A DNA stretch of 64,000 nt from Bryum argenteum (Eukaryota; Streptophyta; Bryopsida; Bryales; Bryaceae): NCBI GenBank assembly GCA_037043015.1, contig CM073323.1:2046001-2110000 (forward strand), in the 5' to 3' direction. Position 1 is the first letter of the stretch; each line of letters opens with the position of its first letter. The notes under the pieces were generated by a model. That model was not told the DNA's origin, ran no database searches, and saw only the letters and a list, made by a program, of their open reading frames with translations. The translations under genes and the position numbers were made by a program. Of this stretch, positions 12,443 through 23,459 are shown in pieces.

Positions 12443-12740
12443 TTAAGATCACTTATCGTCCGCTCTTGTTTTCAATCTGTTGATCATAACTCAAAGATGT
12501 TCTTGAATCTACATATAGAGCGACTCATGTTTACATGAGTATAGAATCTTTGAAGAATGTGTTTATTGGAGGAATTATGTAATACTGAGGACATTGGCAT
12601 GCATATAAGAAATGGGTTTAACTTCCACTAAGCTATTATGTAGGCGAGGCATAAGAATTCATGAAATCAAGGTTATGGAAAAGCAGGAAAGTATATTCTA
12701 GTTTGAGTTTTAGGTATGTAGTTGTATTTTTTTAGCTTAA

Positions 12741-13319
12741 CCCCTAAAGATCCAAGAGGACCAAATCGGGCTTTTGCTATTTTGGGCAGCCTAGATGAAT
12801 AGGTTAAAAGTAATATTTTTGCCTAAATTTTTTAATGGGTGCTCCCTATAATGCAAAGTGTATGTGGTAAAATTTGTAAAGTCAAATTCCAATTTTTGAG
12901 TCTTCTACGACAATTCTTGGTTTGCAAGCCGAACTGGGGCAGTTTAAATTTAATATTTTTTTGAGATTTTTTTTTGGAAATATGTTCATGACCAAATCAC
13001 TACCTAAGTTCCAAAGGGCCCCAAGTCACAAAGAGTACCGATTTTACAAGGGCAGCCTCCAAAAGTGTCAAAAAAAATCTCAACAATGCCTAAAAAAACT
13101 TTGTAGACAAACTTTGGATGTTATGATCTCTCAAATGGTAAACATCCAACGGTCAATTTTTAAATGAGATATTGAAAATTGGCTTAGGTACATGATCTTA
13201 CGGTTGGAAGTTAAAAAAAAGAATTAAAAATGTGTTTTGCACCCCTTGAAGTGCATAGAGGTAGAGAATTGGAGTTTTGAGGTTTCAAGCTCCAAAAAAC
13301 ACCCAAGGATCTTTAGGGG
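12741..13319. mobile_element. piggyBac-like MITE (TTAA-flanked), 579 bp
   Basis: Flanked by TTAA at 12737-12740 and 13320-13323, with 13-bp inverted termini CCCCTAAAGATCC. The right half aligns with the right half of the element at 25123-25968 (for example TACATGATCTTACGGTT against TACAAGATCTTACGGTT), so the two are relatives. No coding sequence. Confidence 0.75.
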
Positions 13320-13377
13320 TTAATAATGTATTTGAATATGATAACTTATACTAACTTACTCCTTTAACTCTTAGAGA

Positions 13378-14305
13378 TCTTAATCCTAAATGTTTCTAAT
13401 GTCAAAAACTACATTCTAGATGAAGAGTATAAACTTTGAAGAGCCATAACTTCCTCAAGTGAACCCCGTTTTGAACCGAATTACTGAGGTTGGGTCACAA
13501 ATCACGTTTATGTGTGTGGTAAAAGTTGGAGACCTATACTGTAAAGTATGAATAAATGGCATGCATTTTAGTTGAAGCATATTTTATTTTTGGTTTTTTT
13601 ATCATTTCGCTCGTTTACTATTGCAAGTCAATTATGTGAGATCAAAAATAGTTTTTCTTTTTTCAAGGGTATGATCTTTAGATGCATTCTATCAATTTTA
13701 TGGTTGAAAGATTTTTTATCTGGATGCCTTTGGTAATGGATTTGCAATTATGTTTCTAGAGCATATATCTCCTTCCTCCACCATTAGATTTTGACTTTAT
13801 TTTTTGAGATGGATTGCGATCATAGTCTAATTTTAGTGTTAAAAACCTTGACGTTATCAAAGATGTATTGAAGATAAAGCATGAGGTTAAGTGAAAGGGT
13901 CTAGTTTTGGACTATTTTCCTTGGTGAAATGTTTGGCAATTTTCACCATTGTATGGCTTCTATTGAACTAAGATATTTCTTTGATAATTTTTTTTGGAAC
14001 AATAGAGTATTTGAGATGAAGATGAACTACTTTCTATTTGGTGATGTTTGACTGTAAATTTCGTGTTGGTAGTATATTTACTCCGAAGTGAAAGTTTTTT
14101 ATAACTTCTTTTGCACACAAAAATGACTGTTATGATATTGCAATCTATAAGGTTCTATGAGTACCTCTTTGGTCCACATGATCTACACAAAGTCTACTTA
14201 CAAGTAGTACGGTTGAAGTCTGAATAGCTTATCTTTATTTTCATCTATGTCAACTTTTTCAAAAATGAGTTTTTGGTTAAAATCACCCCTAGGACGTTTA
14301 GGGGT
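13378..14305. mobile_element. Degenerate piggyBac-like MITE, about 930 bp
   Basis: TTAA occurs at 13374-13377 and 14306-14309. The right end is GGACGTTTAGGGG; the left end (CTCTTAGAGATC) is decayed. The segment near 13425-13570 (ATAAACTTTGAAGAGCCATA, ATAAATGGCATGCATT) matches the reverse complement of 20470-20640, which places both in one family. Confidence 0.5.
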
Positions 14306-14502
14306 TTAATGACTCAAAATTTGGTTTTGGGATCTTGGTAATCTTGAATTGAGTATCAAGTTCATATTTCAACCTCAATTTTTTTGCAAAATGTATAAAA
14401 TTGAAAGAGCTTTGTGAAAAATCAATTCCTTTTTAACCCCTCAACGTCGCAAGGTATTTCTAGCCAATTTTTTTTTTTTTTTTTAAATAATTAAAAAAAT
14501 TA

Positions 14503-14540
<38 letters not shown>

Positions 14541-16646
14541 GTCCTAGGTGAAGTTGAAGATTAGCTCTTCAAATCGTGATTGTACAAATTTGTAGTAGAC
14601 TTATTGTAGGTCATGAGGACCACAATTTGAGTCATGAAGCCTCAAAGATTGCGAGATCATTACAAATTGGTTCTTAAACAAGAATACAAAATTCCAATAT
14701 TTTCACTTTGAACTGAAAATGCTACCAATACATTAATTGCAATGAAAGTTTCAGTAAATAGAAAGTTAAGCTTGATCTTAGCAACATCTATTACCAAAAG
14801 ACACATCCTAAATATTCTAGGCTCAAATAATAGCCTTGCAATGGTCAAAGTTACTCAAACCTTTAACCTCAATTCTGTTAAAATGGCATTATTCCGGTAA
14901 AATGGTGTCAAACTCCTAATTCTTTGGTTTTCTGCATTTAGCTTAAATTTTTCGAATTTTTGTGAGCATTAGGAATAAAAGGGAACTTTTCTTTTGGTTT
15001 CCTTAGTATAGAAAGGCTAGGAATAAATAAAAGTATTTAGCCCCGGTTAAAATGATTTTTGAGGTTACCGGTTGGGAAGGTCAACCCGGGTATGGTAACC
15101 CTGGATAGCCGGTGTCCTGGCCGGGCGCGGGTTGGGGATAATGGGCGGCGGGCCGACCCGGCCTGTCAACCCTAATCCTTTTCAGACGGCGGCCCCCATT
15201 TCGCGCCACCACTCTTTCTCTTCCTCTCCCTCCCGCCGCCGCTCCACGTTTTGTCGTGTTGCGGCCCGGGTGTCGTCATCTTGCGAGCGCGAGTGTGTGT
15301 CGGTAGGCCAGAGATTGCGCACTGGGAGTGTACCCGCGTTGAGGAGAAGGGTGTGAGCCGCCAGTCGGGGTAGAAGTGCGGGAGCGCGAAGCAATGGCGC
15401 CCAAGGAGAATGCGGCCAAGGGAAAAGCTCGGAAGGAGAAGTCCCCGCCCAAGCCATCCGGGAGAGGGGAGTGCACCCGGAGATCCCCATCAAGGAAGCT
15501 CACCGCAGACACCAAGGAAGACCTAACGAGGATGGGCCGCATCGAGTTTTACAACCGACCTTGGAACTGCGCAGAGGCCCGCGTTTGAAGGGAGGTCCCA
15601 GACAGAGAGCGCACCGCCAAATTCCGGGAGGACATGGTGCGGGGCGGCCTAATGTCCGGGGAGGGGGCTTTGGAGGATCACCTACGACTTTCTTGCCAAT
15701 CCGAGGTGGGGTACATCACGGTGCGGGAAGACGAAGAAGTGCGGCGGAGCTTCTCCCACCGCACATGAGCATGACGGATTCAAGGTGGAGCATTGCCTCG
15801 ATTCCAGGTTGAAGAGGGTGTCTGCAGCTTCCTCCTACCCATACTTACCCCGGACAGAGGCCTTCGAGCGTTGCCAACAAAAACTCGCCAAGGCTATCCC
15901 GGAGTCATACGCGGGGGTAGGTAATTGGATGGCACATCATCCTGGAGGACGTAGTAATCCGGGCAAGGTGTCCGAGATAAACAATGGCAAGGGTTGCCCA
16001 TTAACTCCATTCCTATTCCACCTCTACGACGCCTACAACTGCCTGGATGATGATGAGGCCGCGCAATACGCCAAGGCCTTGGAGGAGAGGCGAACCAGGA
16101 TCCTAGGAGAGTTTCCCCCGAAGGAAGGAGCGGGACAAGCCGGGACATCAAGGCCGGGCCGATCCAAAGATCGGGGGATACTGTGAGCTGCAGAAGAGAA
16201 GGGACAAAGATTACTCCACCCCGGGCCCCCACCACAACCTCACCAGGAGTACAACAGGAGACTCCCACAGGGGAGTACAACCCCTTCTCCCCCATCACTC
16301 CCGTACAGGGGAGTGGCTCGGAGAGAGAGTCACTGCCGTCGCACTGGGCAATGCGCCGCAGCACTGCCAGAACAACGCAGAGGCAGCCCCAAACCAACAC
16401 CCCGAGGCCCCATCCACCTAGACGACTCGGATGAGAGAACCCCGTGCGGCGGCAAACCCCTCCAGAGAAGGATCTCCTCACGATCCGCACTGCGGGAAGG
16501 AGTTAGAGGATCCGCCGGAGGGAGAGCCCCAAACCAAGGAAGAAGAGGAAGGCCACTCCGGAAGTGCACCCGGAGTTGTCGGCCACCTGGGATGGGATCC
16601 CCTTCACCCAGTGTCAAGAAGCCTTCAAAGAGAAGGAAGGTGACCT

Positions 16647-18191
16647 TTGCATCGAGACCGGGGAGTAGGAGAGACGCAACCTGTCAAGAAGGTGGTACCC
16701 CTGGCCAAGGGGAGAGTGAAGAGGAGCATCCCGAAGAGGGGGTACGCGGGTCCAGGACAGGAGAGGGTGCCCAGGGAAGCGACGACCGAGGAGAGCAATG
16801 GTCCGAAACCGAGTCCATGGACATACCCGGAAGCCCGCAAGACCCCATCTAACGCAGAGAGAGTCCAGCACCCCCGCTCCAAGGAAGGAGACTGTCCCGG
16901 AGAGAAGGAGAGGAGCCATCCCGGTGCACCTACTCCCCTGTTCAGGATTACGGAGGAGAATCCCCTGAACCCCATCCAGGAGACCCTGCAAATGTGCATG
17001 GAGGAGCACAAGGCGATGTATCGATCGCTCAGGGGAGTAGGGGAAGTCCTGAAGACGAATACGGTGGAGCGCTACCCCGAGCTGGTGAGAGCCATGCAAG
17101 AGCAGCGAGATGCCCTCAACAAGGAGGTGAAGGAGGCTGCGGATCGTGCCATGGATTTCTCCCTCAACGTCCTGACCCAGGATAAGGAGATCGAGGCATT
17201 GAAGAAGTATGTCTCGACCCAAAATGGGTGGGCGCGGGCTAACCTATTCGCCTTGCAGAAGACTCTGGTCACGCCAGGGGAGGCTCAGGCCAAGGCGCGG
17301 TTATTTGATGCGCACCTGCAGGGTGATGGCGCGGATGCCGCGGTGCGCATGGCTGCCTTCTTGAAGAAGTATACGGCGCGGATAGAAGGTGCCCTGGAGG
17401 AGATGCGGATCCTCCTCAAGGAGATGTATGAGCGGTTCCCAGGAGAGGCAGCAGCAGCCGAGGTAACAGCAACAGAGGCGGAGACAACCTGGGGTGTTAC
17501 GGTGCGAACAGGGGGAACAGGAGGACCAGGTGGGACTCCTTCGGTGTCTGCCCCCTTAGCCGAAGCTGATCCAGGGGAACAGATGGTGGAAGAAGCCCAA
17601 CCCGATGTTGAGATGGCATGGGAGGAGGAAGGCGATCCAGGAGTAATGGATGAGGCCCAGCTCGTGCCCAGGGTAGCGACGGAGGTGCCCCCAGAAGAGT
17701 CAGAGGCCATGAATGTTGCCCCATCCATTTCTGCAGGGACGCAAGAAGTACAGCTAGCAGGAATGCCAGCCACCGAAGCTCAACCCGAACCCAGGGTAGA
17801 GGAAGAGGTTCTCCCTGCACTAGGAGAGGCAAAGGCAGATCCACCCGGGGAGGAAGTAGTAGAGGCACCCTCACCGAGGAGGAGAGAGAGCATCCACCCG
17901 GACAGAAGTAGGAGGGGCCGCTTCACCGATGGAGGAGGAGATAGTCACGCCCCCCACCAACCCCGGGAGACAGAGGAGCACGTCGAACCAGGGAAAGGTG
18001 TCCCCGTGGTGGTCCCACCCGAGTCGGCAATGGATGAACAAGCTCCCCCGGGAGAGGAAGCCGTTGTGAGTGCTCCATCGGAGTTGGGAGCAGAGGAGAG
18101 GGTGCCACTCCCGGAGGGGAGGTGCCACTCACGGGGAGGTAATCGATTGCTTACCCGGGAGCAGGGTAGTCAGCTGCGGGGACTCCACTAG
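16647..18191 (+). CDS. Unidentified acidic protein with a coiled-coil middle, inside the 4.9-kb element
   Basis: The 514-codon open frame has no ATG at its left edge, so the N-terminus is uncertain. The first third is basic and rich in P/R/G/E. The middle (about residues 115-270) is predicted by eye to be helical or coiled coil, with heptad-like runs such as YPELVRAMQEQRDALNKEV and ARIEGALEEMRILLKEM. The last part is a long low-complexity acidic tail of repeated PPGEE, EEAQ and VPPE motifs. Related-looking but shorter open frames precede it (15394-15588, 15785-16186). No family is recognised. The middle could be a structural, gag-like segment, but that is a guess. Confidence 0.35.
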   Translation: MHRDRGVGETQPVKKVVPLAKGRVKRSIPKRGYAGPGQERVPREATTEESNGPKPSPWTYPEARKTPSNAERVQHPRSKEGDCPGEKERSHPGAPTPLFRITEENPLNPIQETLQMCMEEHKAMYRSLRGVGEVLKTNTVERYPELVRAMQEQRDALNKEVKEAADRAMDFSLNVLTQDKEIEALKKYVSTQNGWARANLFALQKTLVTPGEAQAKARLFDAHLQGDGADAAVRMAAFLKKYTARIEGALEEMRILLKEMYERFPGEAAAAEVTATEAETTWGVTVRTGGTGGPGGTPSVSAPLAEADPGEQMVEEAQPDVEMAWEEEGDPGVMDEAQLVPRVATEVPPEESEAMNVAPSISAGTQEVQLAGMPATEAQPEPRVEEEVLPALGEAKADPPGEEVVEAPSPRRRESIHPDRSRRGRFTDGGGDSHAPHQPRETEEHVEPGKGVPVVVPPESAMDEQAPPGEEAVVSAPSELGAEERVPLPEGRCHSRGGNRLLTREQGSQLRGLH

Positions 18192-18699
18192 GAGAGGAGG
18201 TAATCAAGGAGATCCACCCGAGCCGGAGTTGCCATCGATCGAGATGCCGGAGGTCGACGAGCCAGCAGCGGCAGGATGGTACTCCGGGAGAGGAGTTCGT
18301 CGCAGAGGGGAAGTCACTCCCGGGGAAATCAAGGGGCCCACCCATTGAGGAGCCCGCCCGACACTCTCGACCCACCTCTAAGCGAAGTCGAGTCGGGGTA
18401 CCATTGATACCCGAGACCCCGTGAGTGGTTCCGGAGGAAGTTGTCCCGGATGAGGTTGATGCCCTCTCCGGGGAACGGAACCCTTGGATGTGGAACCCGA
18501 AGGAATCACACCCAGGGGAGGACCAGATCTGAAGGAAGGTGCGGGTGGCCATCCGGAGGAGCGCGGAGAACCGGAGGTGACCAGCATCCTCGCCCAAGTG
18601 GACCAGGGGAGTGAAGACAGGGTAGCGGCCAAGAGGCGCACCTACCCTGGTTGGGTTTGATGGCCAACCTCGCATGAAGTTGACCAGGGCTAGATCTAT

Positions 18700-19840
18700 C
18701 TAGCGTTAGGTTAGAAGATAGGCATTTAGTAGTAGAAGGATAGAGGTGTGTTCACACCATTTTGGACTTGTAGTAGTTTTTGTGTGTTTGACTTATAGGC
18801 GGTCCAGGAGAGGCCACGTGGGCCTTATCCTGTCCGGGTATTTCGTGATCCACTAAAAGCGGATCTGGAGCATGAAACCCGGAGTAGCATGGAAGTACTT
18901 AGCCAAGGAATGTTCTCATTCTTTGGGTCTTTGTTTGTATCATCATCATTCTCGAAGTATCTAGGGTTGCGGCCGCCTTTCCAAGTCTAAACCGTCTTCC
19001 TTGTTGTTTTGTGTGTGTGTGGTGGTGCAACTAAGTCCCTTGCATTGTTTGCTTGAAGATCTGGAGGGAAGGTTAGTGTTGGTGAGATCCGTACTAGTGT
19101 CCGAGGTAAGGAGTTTTGGCGGTTTAGGCGTCACTACGAGTCAAGATTTTTTAGGTGAACAGGGGTTCCCTAATATTCCCGGGGACAATGGTCTAGCGGG
19201 GGAAGTTGGTCACCATGCGGAGAGTGGGTCTTAGTCCTCCTACTATCCCGGATCTCAGATCCAAAGTTGTCCCTTTCTACCTTCTATCATGGTCTGGGAG
19301 TTAACGTGTGAGTAGCCATACCAACAGGGAAACATTGGCACCCTTATAGTGACCTGTACCGGGGTTAACAATCCTGGTATTGAAGGGGGCCGAGTCTAAC
19401 CCCGGCGAATTCGACCTAAGAGAAAAGAGCGTTGTGGGTGTGTTTATGTGTTGTGTTGAGTAGTGAGAGAATCGAGGAGAGAGGAAGTCAAGTGCCCTAA
19501 ATCCAGCACTCTAAACTAAGGGAGAACCCTCTGATGGACAAACTGAGGTAAAACTAAACCAGCTTGGAGATATATTGGTTGACCAGGGTAGGAGGAGTTA
19601 AACTCCCCGGAAGGAAACCAGGACAGAGAGAAGCGGTTGCTAACCAGGAGATCAAAGACCATCCTGGTTAAAGGAGAAGTAAGACAGACGATGATAGAAG
19701 CACCGTCCCGGGAAGGTTATCCTAGTCACTTTGGAGCTCAGTGAATCCCCGCGGATCGATTAATCCGGATATCACCTCTGAGAGTGTTCTTAACACTTAA
19801 AAGAACACTAAAGGGGAATATCGCTATCATGAATTACGAC
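18700..19840. other. 3' non-coding part of the 4.9-kb element
   Basis: There are no substantial open frames. The sequence is mixed in composition, with repeated CCTGGTTAA/CCCCGG motifs around 19370-19690 that echo GGTTACCGG/CCCGGGTATGG near 15063-15100. No terminal direct repeat is visible. Confidence 0.4.
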
Positions 19841-21020
19841 AAATGGCACACCTCAACATTCTCAATGTTGAACTGCAATTCAAAAACTATGTGATATAAC
19901 AGAATTTCAAGGTGATATTAGGAAAAATGTGTGACAATGCATATAAAGAAGTAATATTACCAAAAAAAAAAGTGATATTATAGAATACACCTTTTTGTAT
20001 GAGCACAAATGTAAGTTCCAATGTGACAAAATGGCACATGGCATAGTGCCATTTTGACGGAATTGGGCTTCTTTACAAAAGAAAAATAGTTTAAAACTAC
20101 ACTGCTTGCACGCAACTTCTTACCTTAGATTCAAAAGAGATCTCATTGGGTCAAGGTTTGTATCATGAAAACCACACTCTAAGTGAAATCCATCCCAAAA
20201 TAAAGTTGAAAGCCAATAGTGAATGAAGGAGATATAGCTCTTCAAAAAGTAACCATTCTTTCACATTTTTTATTGTGGAAACATCATTGCAAATCTAATA
20301 GAAGTATTTGGATCAAAAATCTTCCAACCAGAAAGTTGATAGATTTCATCTTACAATCAAGATCAATAAAAGAATATTCATGAGAAACTAGCTATCATTC
20401 TTAAATTTCACATGATTTACTTGCAACGATAAAACATGCCCCATGTTTAAAAACTCTAAAGCAATCAATAACTTCACTGGAATGCATGCCATTGATGCAT
20501 ACTTCATGGTATGGGTATACAGTTTTTACCACACAAACTAGACGTGATTTAGACAAACTCCAAGCAATCCCTTCAAAAATAGACCTCGGATGAAGAAGGT
20601 ATGACTCTTCAAAGTTTATGCCTCCCACCCAAAGAGTCTATTTTTGAGTTTTGACCACAAGGATGTTTAGGGGTTGAAAGGACTTATGGTGTTAGGGGTT
20701 ATTATTTTTTTCCTGAAAGCAAAGTGGGGCTACTAGATTTTATTATTTATTAATATTAATATTAATATTTTATTTAAAGATTGGTTTTAATGATCACTAT
20801 GTTTTCAACCAAGTTCCTACTTGGAGTGCCACAAAACAAACATGGTTAAATACATGGTTGAGTGTAAACAAGTTGAAAATTCCATGAATTACACAAGGGC
20901 AGCCTTCAAATTTTAGAGTGATTTTAGAGGGTAAATTTCAAAGCAATTAGTAATTTCAATATGTTCCACGAGAATAAAAATCGTATAGACACAAACCTTC
21001 TGGATTTGAGATATGATAGT

Positions 21021-21454
21021 AACCTCAATTCCGTTAATTTGGCAATATTATGGTAAAATGGCACGATTTTAGGTGGAAAAAATGAAAAAAACAACACTCA
21101 TTTTTGTCATTTTTTGACATAATAGAGCAAATTTTTCTGAGCGGCCGCTCAAAACCAGAGATATTTCTGAGCGGCCGTTGAGAAAAAACTGCCCTTCGAC
21201 AGAATTTGAAGGTCAAAATTAATCAAATAGTGTGATATTATGGAATTTTTGATGATATTACAGAAATTTGTTGATATAATGGAAGATGTGGGTGATATTA
21301 AAAAACGTGCCATTTTGCAAGCATAAATCTTTGAGATTTTGAGTTCAAAAATATGCCGGTAAAATGGCACGTTTCAGAAACGCAACCAAATTGGCACAAC
21401 ATGGCTTTGGCAATATGGCACAAGGAATTGTGCCAATTTAACGGAATTGAGGTT
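21021..21454. mobile_element. MITE family '4-bp TSD', copy B, 434 bp
   Basis: The ends are AACCTCAATTCCGTTAATTT and its near-perfect inverse, flanked by the 4-bp duplication TAGT (21017-21020, 21455-21458). The interior differs from copies A and C but shares the motifs GGTAAAATGGCAC and TGATATTA. It also contains GAGCGGCCG twice. Non-coding. Confidence 0.85.
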
Positions 21455-21604
21455 TAGTCACTCTAGTGTTTATAAGGAAAAAAGAAAAATAAAGAAAAAT
21501 AAAAATAAATCACAAACTCATTAAGGCACCCATCAATATTTAATTCTTCTCCAAAAAACAACTACATCAAACACTAATATTAGTATACAGCTGTTTCTAT
21601 ACTC

Positions 21605-21863
21605 AACCTCAATTCTGTTAAAATGGCATTATTCCGGTAAAATGGCACACCTCAACATTCTGAACTACAGTTCAAAAACTATGTGATATAACAGAATTTT
21701 AAGGTGATATTAGGGAAAGTGTGTGACAATGTATATAAAGAAGTGATATTACCAAAAAAAAATTGTGATATTATAGAATACACCTTTTTGTATGAGCACA
21801 AATGTAAGTTCCAGTGTGACAAAATGGCACATGGCATAGTGCCATTTTAAGGGAATTGGGGTT
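21605..21863. mobile_element. MITE family '4-bp TSD', copy C, intact 259 bp
   Basis: The uninterrupted member begins AACCTCAATTCTGTTAAAA and ends with the inverse AAGGGAATTGGGGTT. It is flanked by ACTC on both sides (21601-21604, 21864-21867). It gives the pre-insertion sequence for copy A. Repeated TGATATTA/TGATATAA and AAATGGCAC motifs occupy the interior. Confidence 0.9.
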
Positions 21864-21912
21864 ACTCCTACGTAACCAATGTTAGAAGTTAGAACCATAC
21901 AATTTGACTTAA

Positions 21913-22650
21913 CCCTGGAACGTCGGAGCGGCCATTTTATGTCCGATGAACAGAACATTTTCACTGTAACCTACTATTGCGGGATGAATTTCATTCATGA
22001 TTTTTGTAATTGGATTTATGAATGATAATAGCATATCATGGAATTCATTTGAGGTCATTTAAGGTATTTCCTAAGATCACATGTGGTATGAAAGTTGAAA
22101 GAATGGTTAAAAACAAATCACCACAAAGTGCATTTCTGCAACTTTTTCCTACTTTTATTAAGTCTCAAATTTAGGCAACTAAATGATCTCTTTTGAGTTC
22201 AAGCTCAATTCATAAAATGAATCTTACCAAGTCTTGTTTCTACTCCAAGTTAGAATTTCAAGAAATTCCTAATATCTAGTGATTTACTGACACCTTCAGT
22301 TTACATGCCTATAGGGTCTCTTTCTCAATTTTCAAATATAGCATGACACGAAACCATGGATTTCACCATGCTATTCTTCACTACAATGTCCCCTTATTCT
22401 AAAAATTTCAGATTTTTTGAAAGTGATTTGTATTTGATATGAATTATTTTTGGTTTTTCTTTGAAAATTCACTTGAATTTCAAATCTTCCCAAAAAAATC
22501 TGAAATTTTTACAGCATATGAAAAGCATGTGATCACATCTACGAAAAATAAAATAAAATATTTTACTTTCAGGTAAAGTGGCGAAATGGAGGATTCAGAG
22601 TAAGACATATCAAAGTTCAGGCCACGGTTATGGGCTCCGACGTTCTAGGG
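21913..22650. mobile_element. piggyBac-like MITE, 738 bp
   Basis: TTAA at 21909-21912 and 22651-22654. The inverted termini are CCCTRGAACGTCGGAGC (17 bp with one mismatch). The CCCTAGAA start is very close to classic piggyBac termini. There is no open frame of note. Confidence 0.8.
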
Positions 22651-23041
22651 TTAAGCAAGCTATAAGCTATTCCTTAGCCCTCATCCTCCTAGACTATCTT
22701 CTGGGTTCAAATCTAAAATTTTCAAAAAGTGGACATCGTAAAAGAAAATGAAGATAAGCTACAGTATGTAGGAATGATATCAAACACAGAGGAGCAAAAG
22801 AGCTCAACTTGAAAGGGCAAAACGATGTTTCTCGATATTAGACGTGTTTTCTGAGGAATGTAGTATAAGACTCAGTACCTAACTTATTGTGCATGTGCAC
22901 GATACCAAGGATTCCACATTTCTGAGGTTACCAATGTGAGACCATAATATTCAAATTCAAGGGAGTTATTAAGTTGTAGGTTCTTTTCTTATCTATATAT
23001 ATATAAAAGAACACGATTACCTGCTAGCGATCCTTTGCAGG

Positions 23042-23374
23042 TTGTCTCCAGTCGGAATCTCAACATTGTTATCTCCCTTGATACAAAGGGTACCACTGTA
23101 TAAAATACAACGAATGAAAATCGCTGTCGATGTCAACGCTATGATGTTTATCATGTCTAAGTGTACAATACGTCATCGTATACAAAAGAAATTATCTTTA
23201 AAAGAAGCTATAGATGTACAACGTCATGAAGGGTATGAAAAAGCAGAATATGGATCATGTTGTATTGATACAATTAGGGGTGTGATGAATATCTTAAGAG
23301 AAGAATTCTATTGTGTGTTTGTATTCGATGGAAAAGCATTTCCTGAAAAACAAATGGAGACAGAAAGGCGATCA
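23042..23374 (+). pseudogene. Fragment of an XPG/FEN1/EXO1-type nuclease N-domain
   Basis: One open frame preceded by a splice-acceptor-like TTTGCAG. It reads GISTLLSPLIQRVPLYKI, then MKIAVDVNAMMFIM (the family's A-x-D metal-binding motif, usually 'iAvDa'), a helical arch-like stretch, and VFVFDGKAFPEKQMETERR, which matches the 'vFDG..p.Kk.e...RR' signature. These are the N-terminal nuclease motifs of FEN1/EXO1 proteins, which cut DNA flaps. Only this domain is present, and similarity ends abruptly where repetitive DNA starts. Codons are strongly A/T-ending. It may be an isolated exon or a fossil fragment of the host or of a large DNA virus; the sequence does not decide. Confidence 0.55.
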
Positions 23375-23459
23375 ACCTGATGGGCAACCTGATGCAGCCG
23401 GTTTTCTCTCTTTGCCCTTCGTGATCCTCCCCGGTAGTAGGGTGGTTTGCCCATGAGAG

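Larger units (their letters stand above)
14906..19841 (+). mobile_element. Unclassified GC-rich 4.9-kb element with TG...CA ends and 5-bp duplication
   Basis: Comparison with the empty site in MITE copy C defines the edges: AATGG is duplicated at 14901-14905 and 19842-19846, and the insert begins TGTCAAAC and ends ATTACGACA. Ends in TG...CA and a 5-bp duplication are typical of integrase-type insertion (LTR elements). However, I see no long terminal repeat, and the ends share only TGTC as an inverted repeat, which would also suit Ginger-like DNA elements. The middle (about 15120-18680) is GC-rich with open frames on the + strand; the ends are AT-richer. No reverse transcriptase, integrase or transposase is recognisable, so it is probably non-autonomous or derived. 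It does not look whole. Confidence 0.7.
14865..20070. mobile_element. MITE family '4-bp TSD', copy A, interrupted by the 4.9-kb element
   Basis: The termini are AACCTCAATTCTGTTAAAA at the left and, on the reverse strand, AAGCCCAATTCCGTCAAAA at the right. The 4-bp direct repeats CTTT flank it at 14861-14864 and 20071-20074. The two outer pieces (14865-14905 and 19847-20070) together match the uninterrupted copy C at 21605-21863 almost base for base, which fixes the position of the internal insertion. Non-coding. Confidence 0.85.
14437..20673. mobile_element. piggyBac-like MITE, reverse orientation, split by nested insertions
   Basis: The left end is TTAA then CCCCTCAACGTCG (14433 onward). The right end is GGATGTTTAGGGG followed by a decayed TTGA (20674-20677). 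Its right part is the reverse complement of the family member at 13378-14305. Subtracting the two nested insertions leaves about 1.0 kb, which agrees with that relative. Near the left end there is a poly(T) run and an (AT)n tract (about 14506-14536). Confidence 0.5.

Noticed and set aside
15182-16617. Minus-strand ORFs in the GC-rich 4.9-kb element
   Set aside because: GC-rich DNA opens frames on both strands; composition and position favour the + strand frames.
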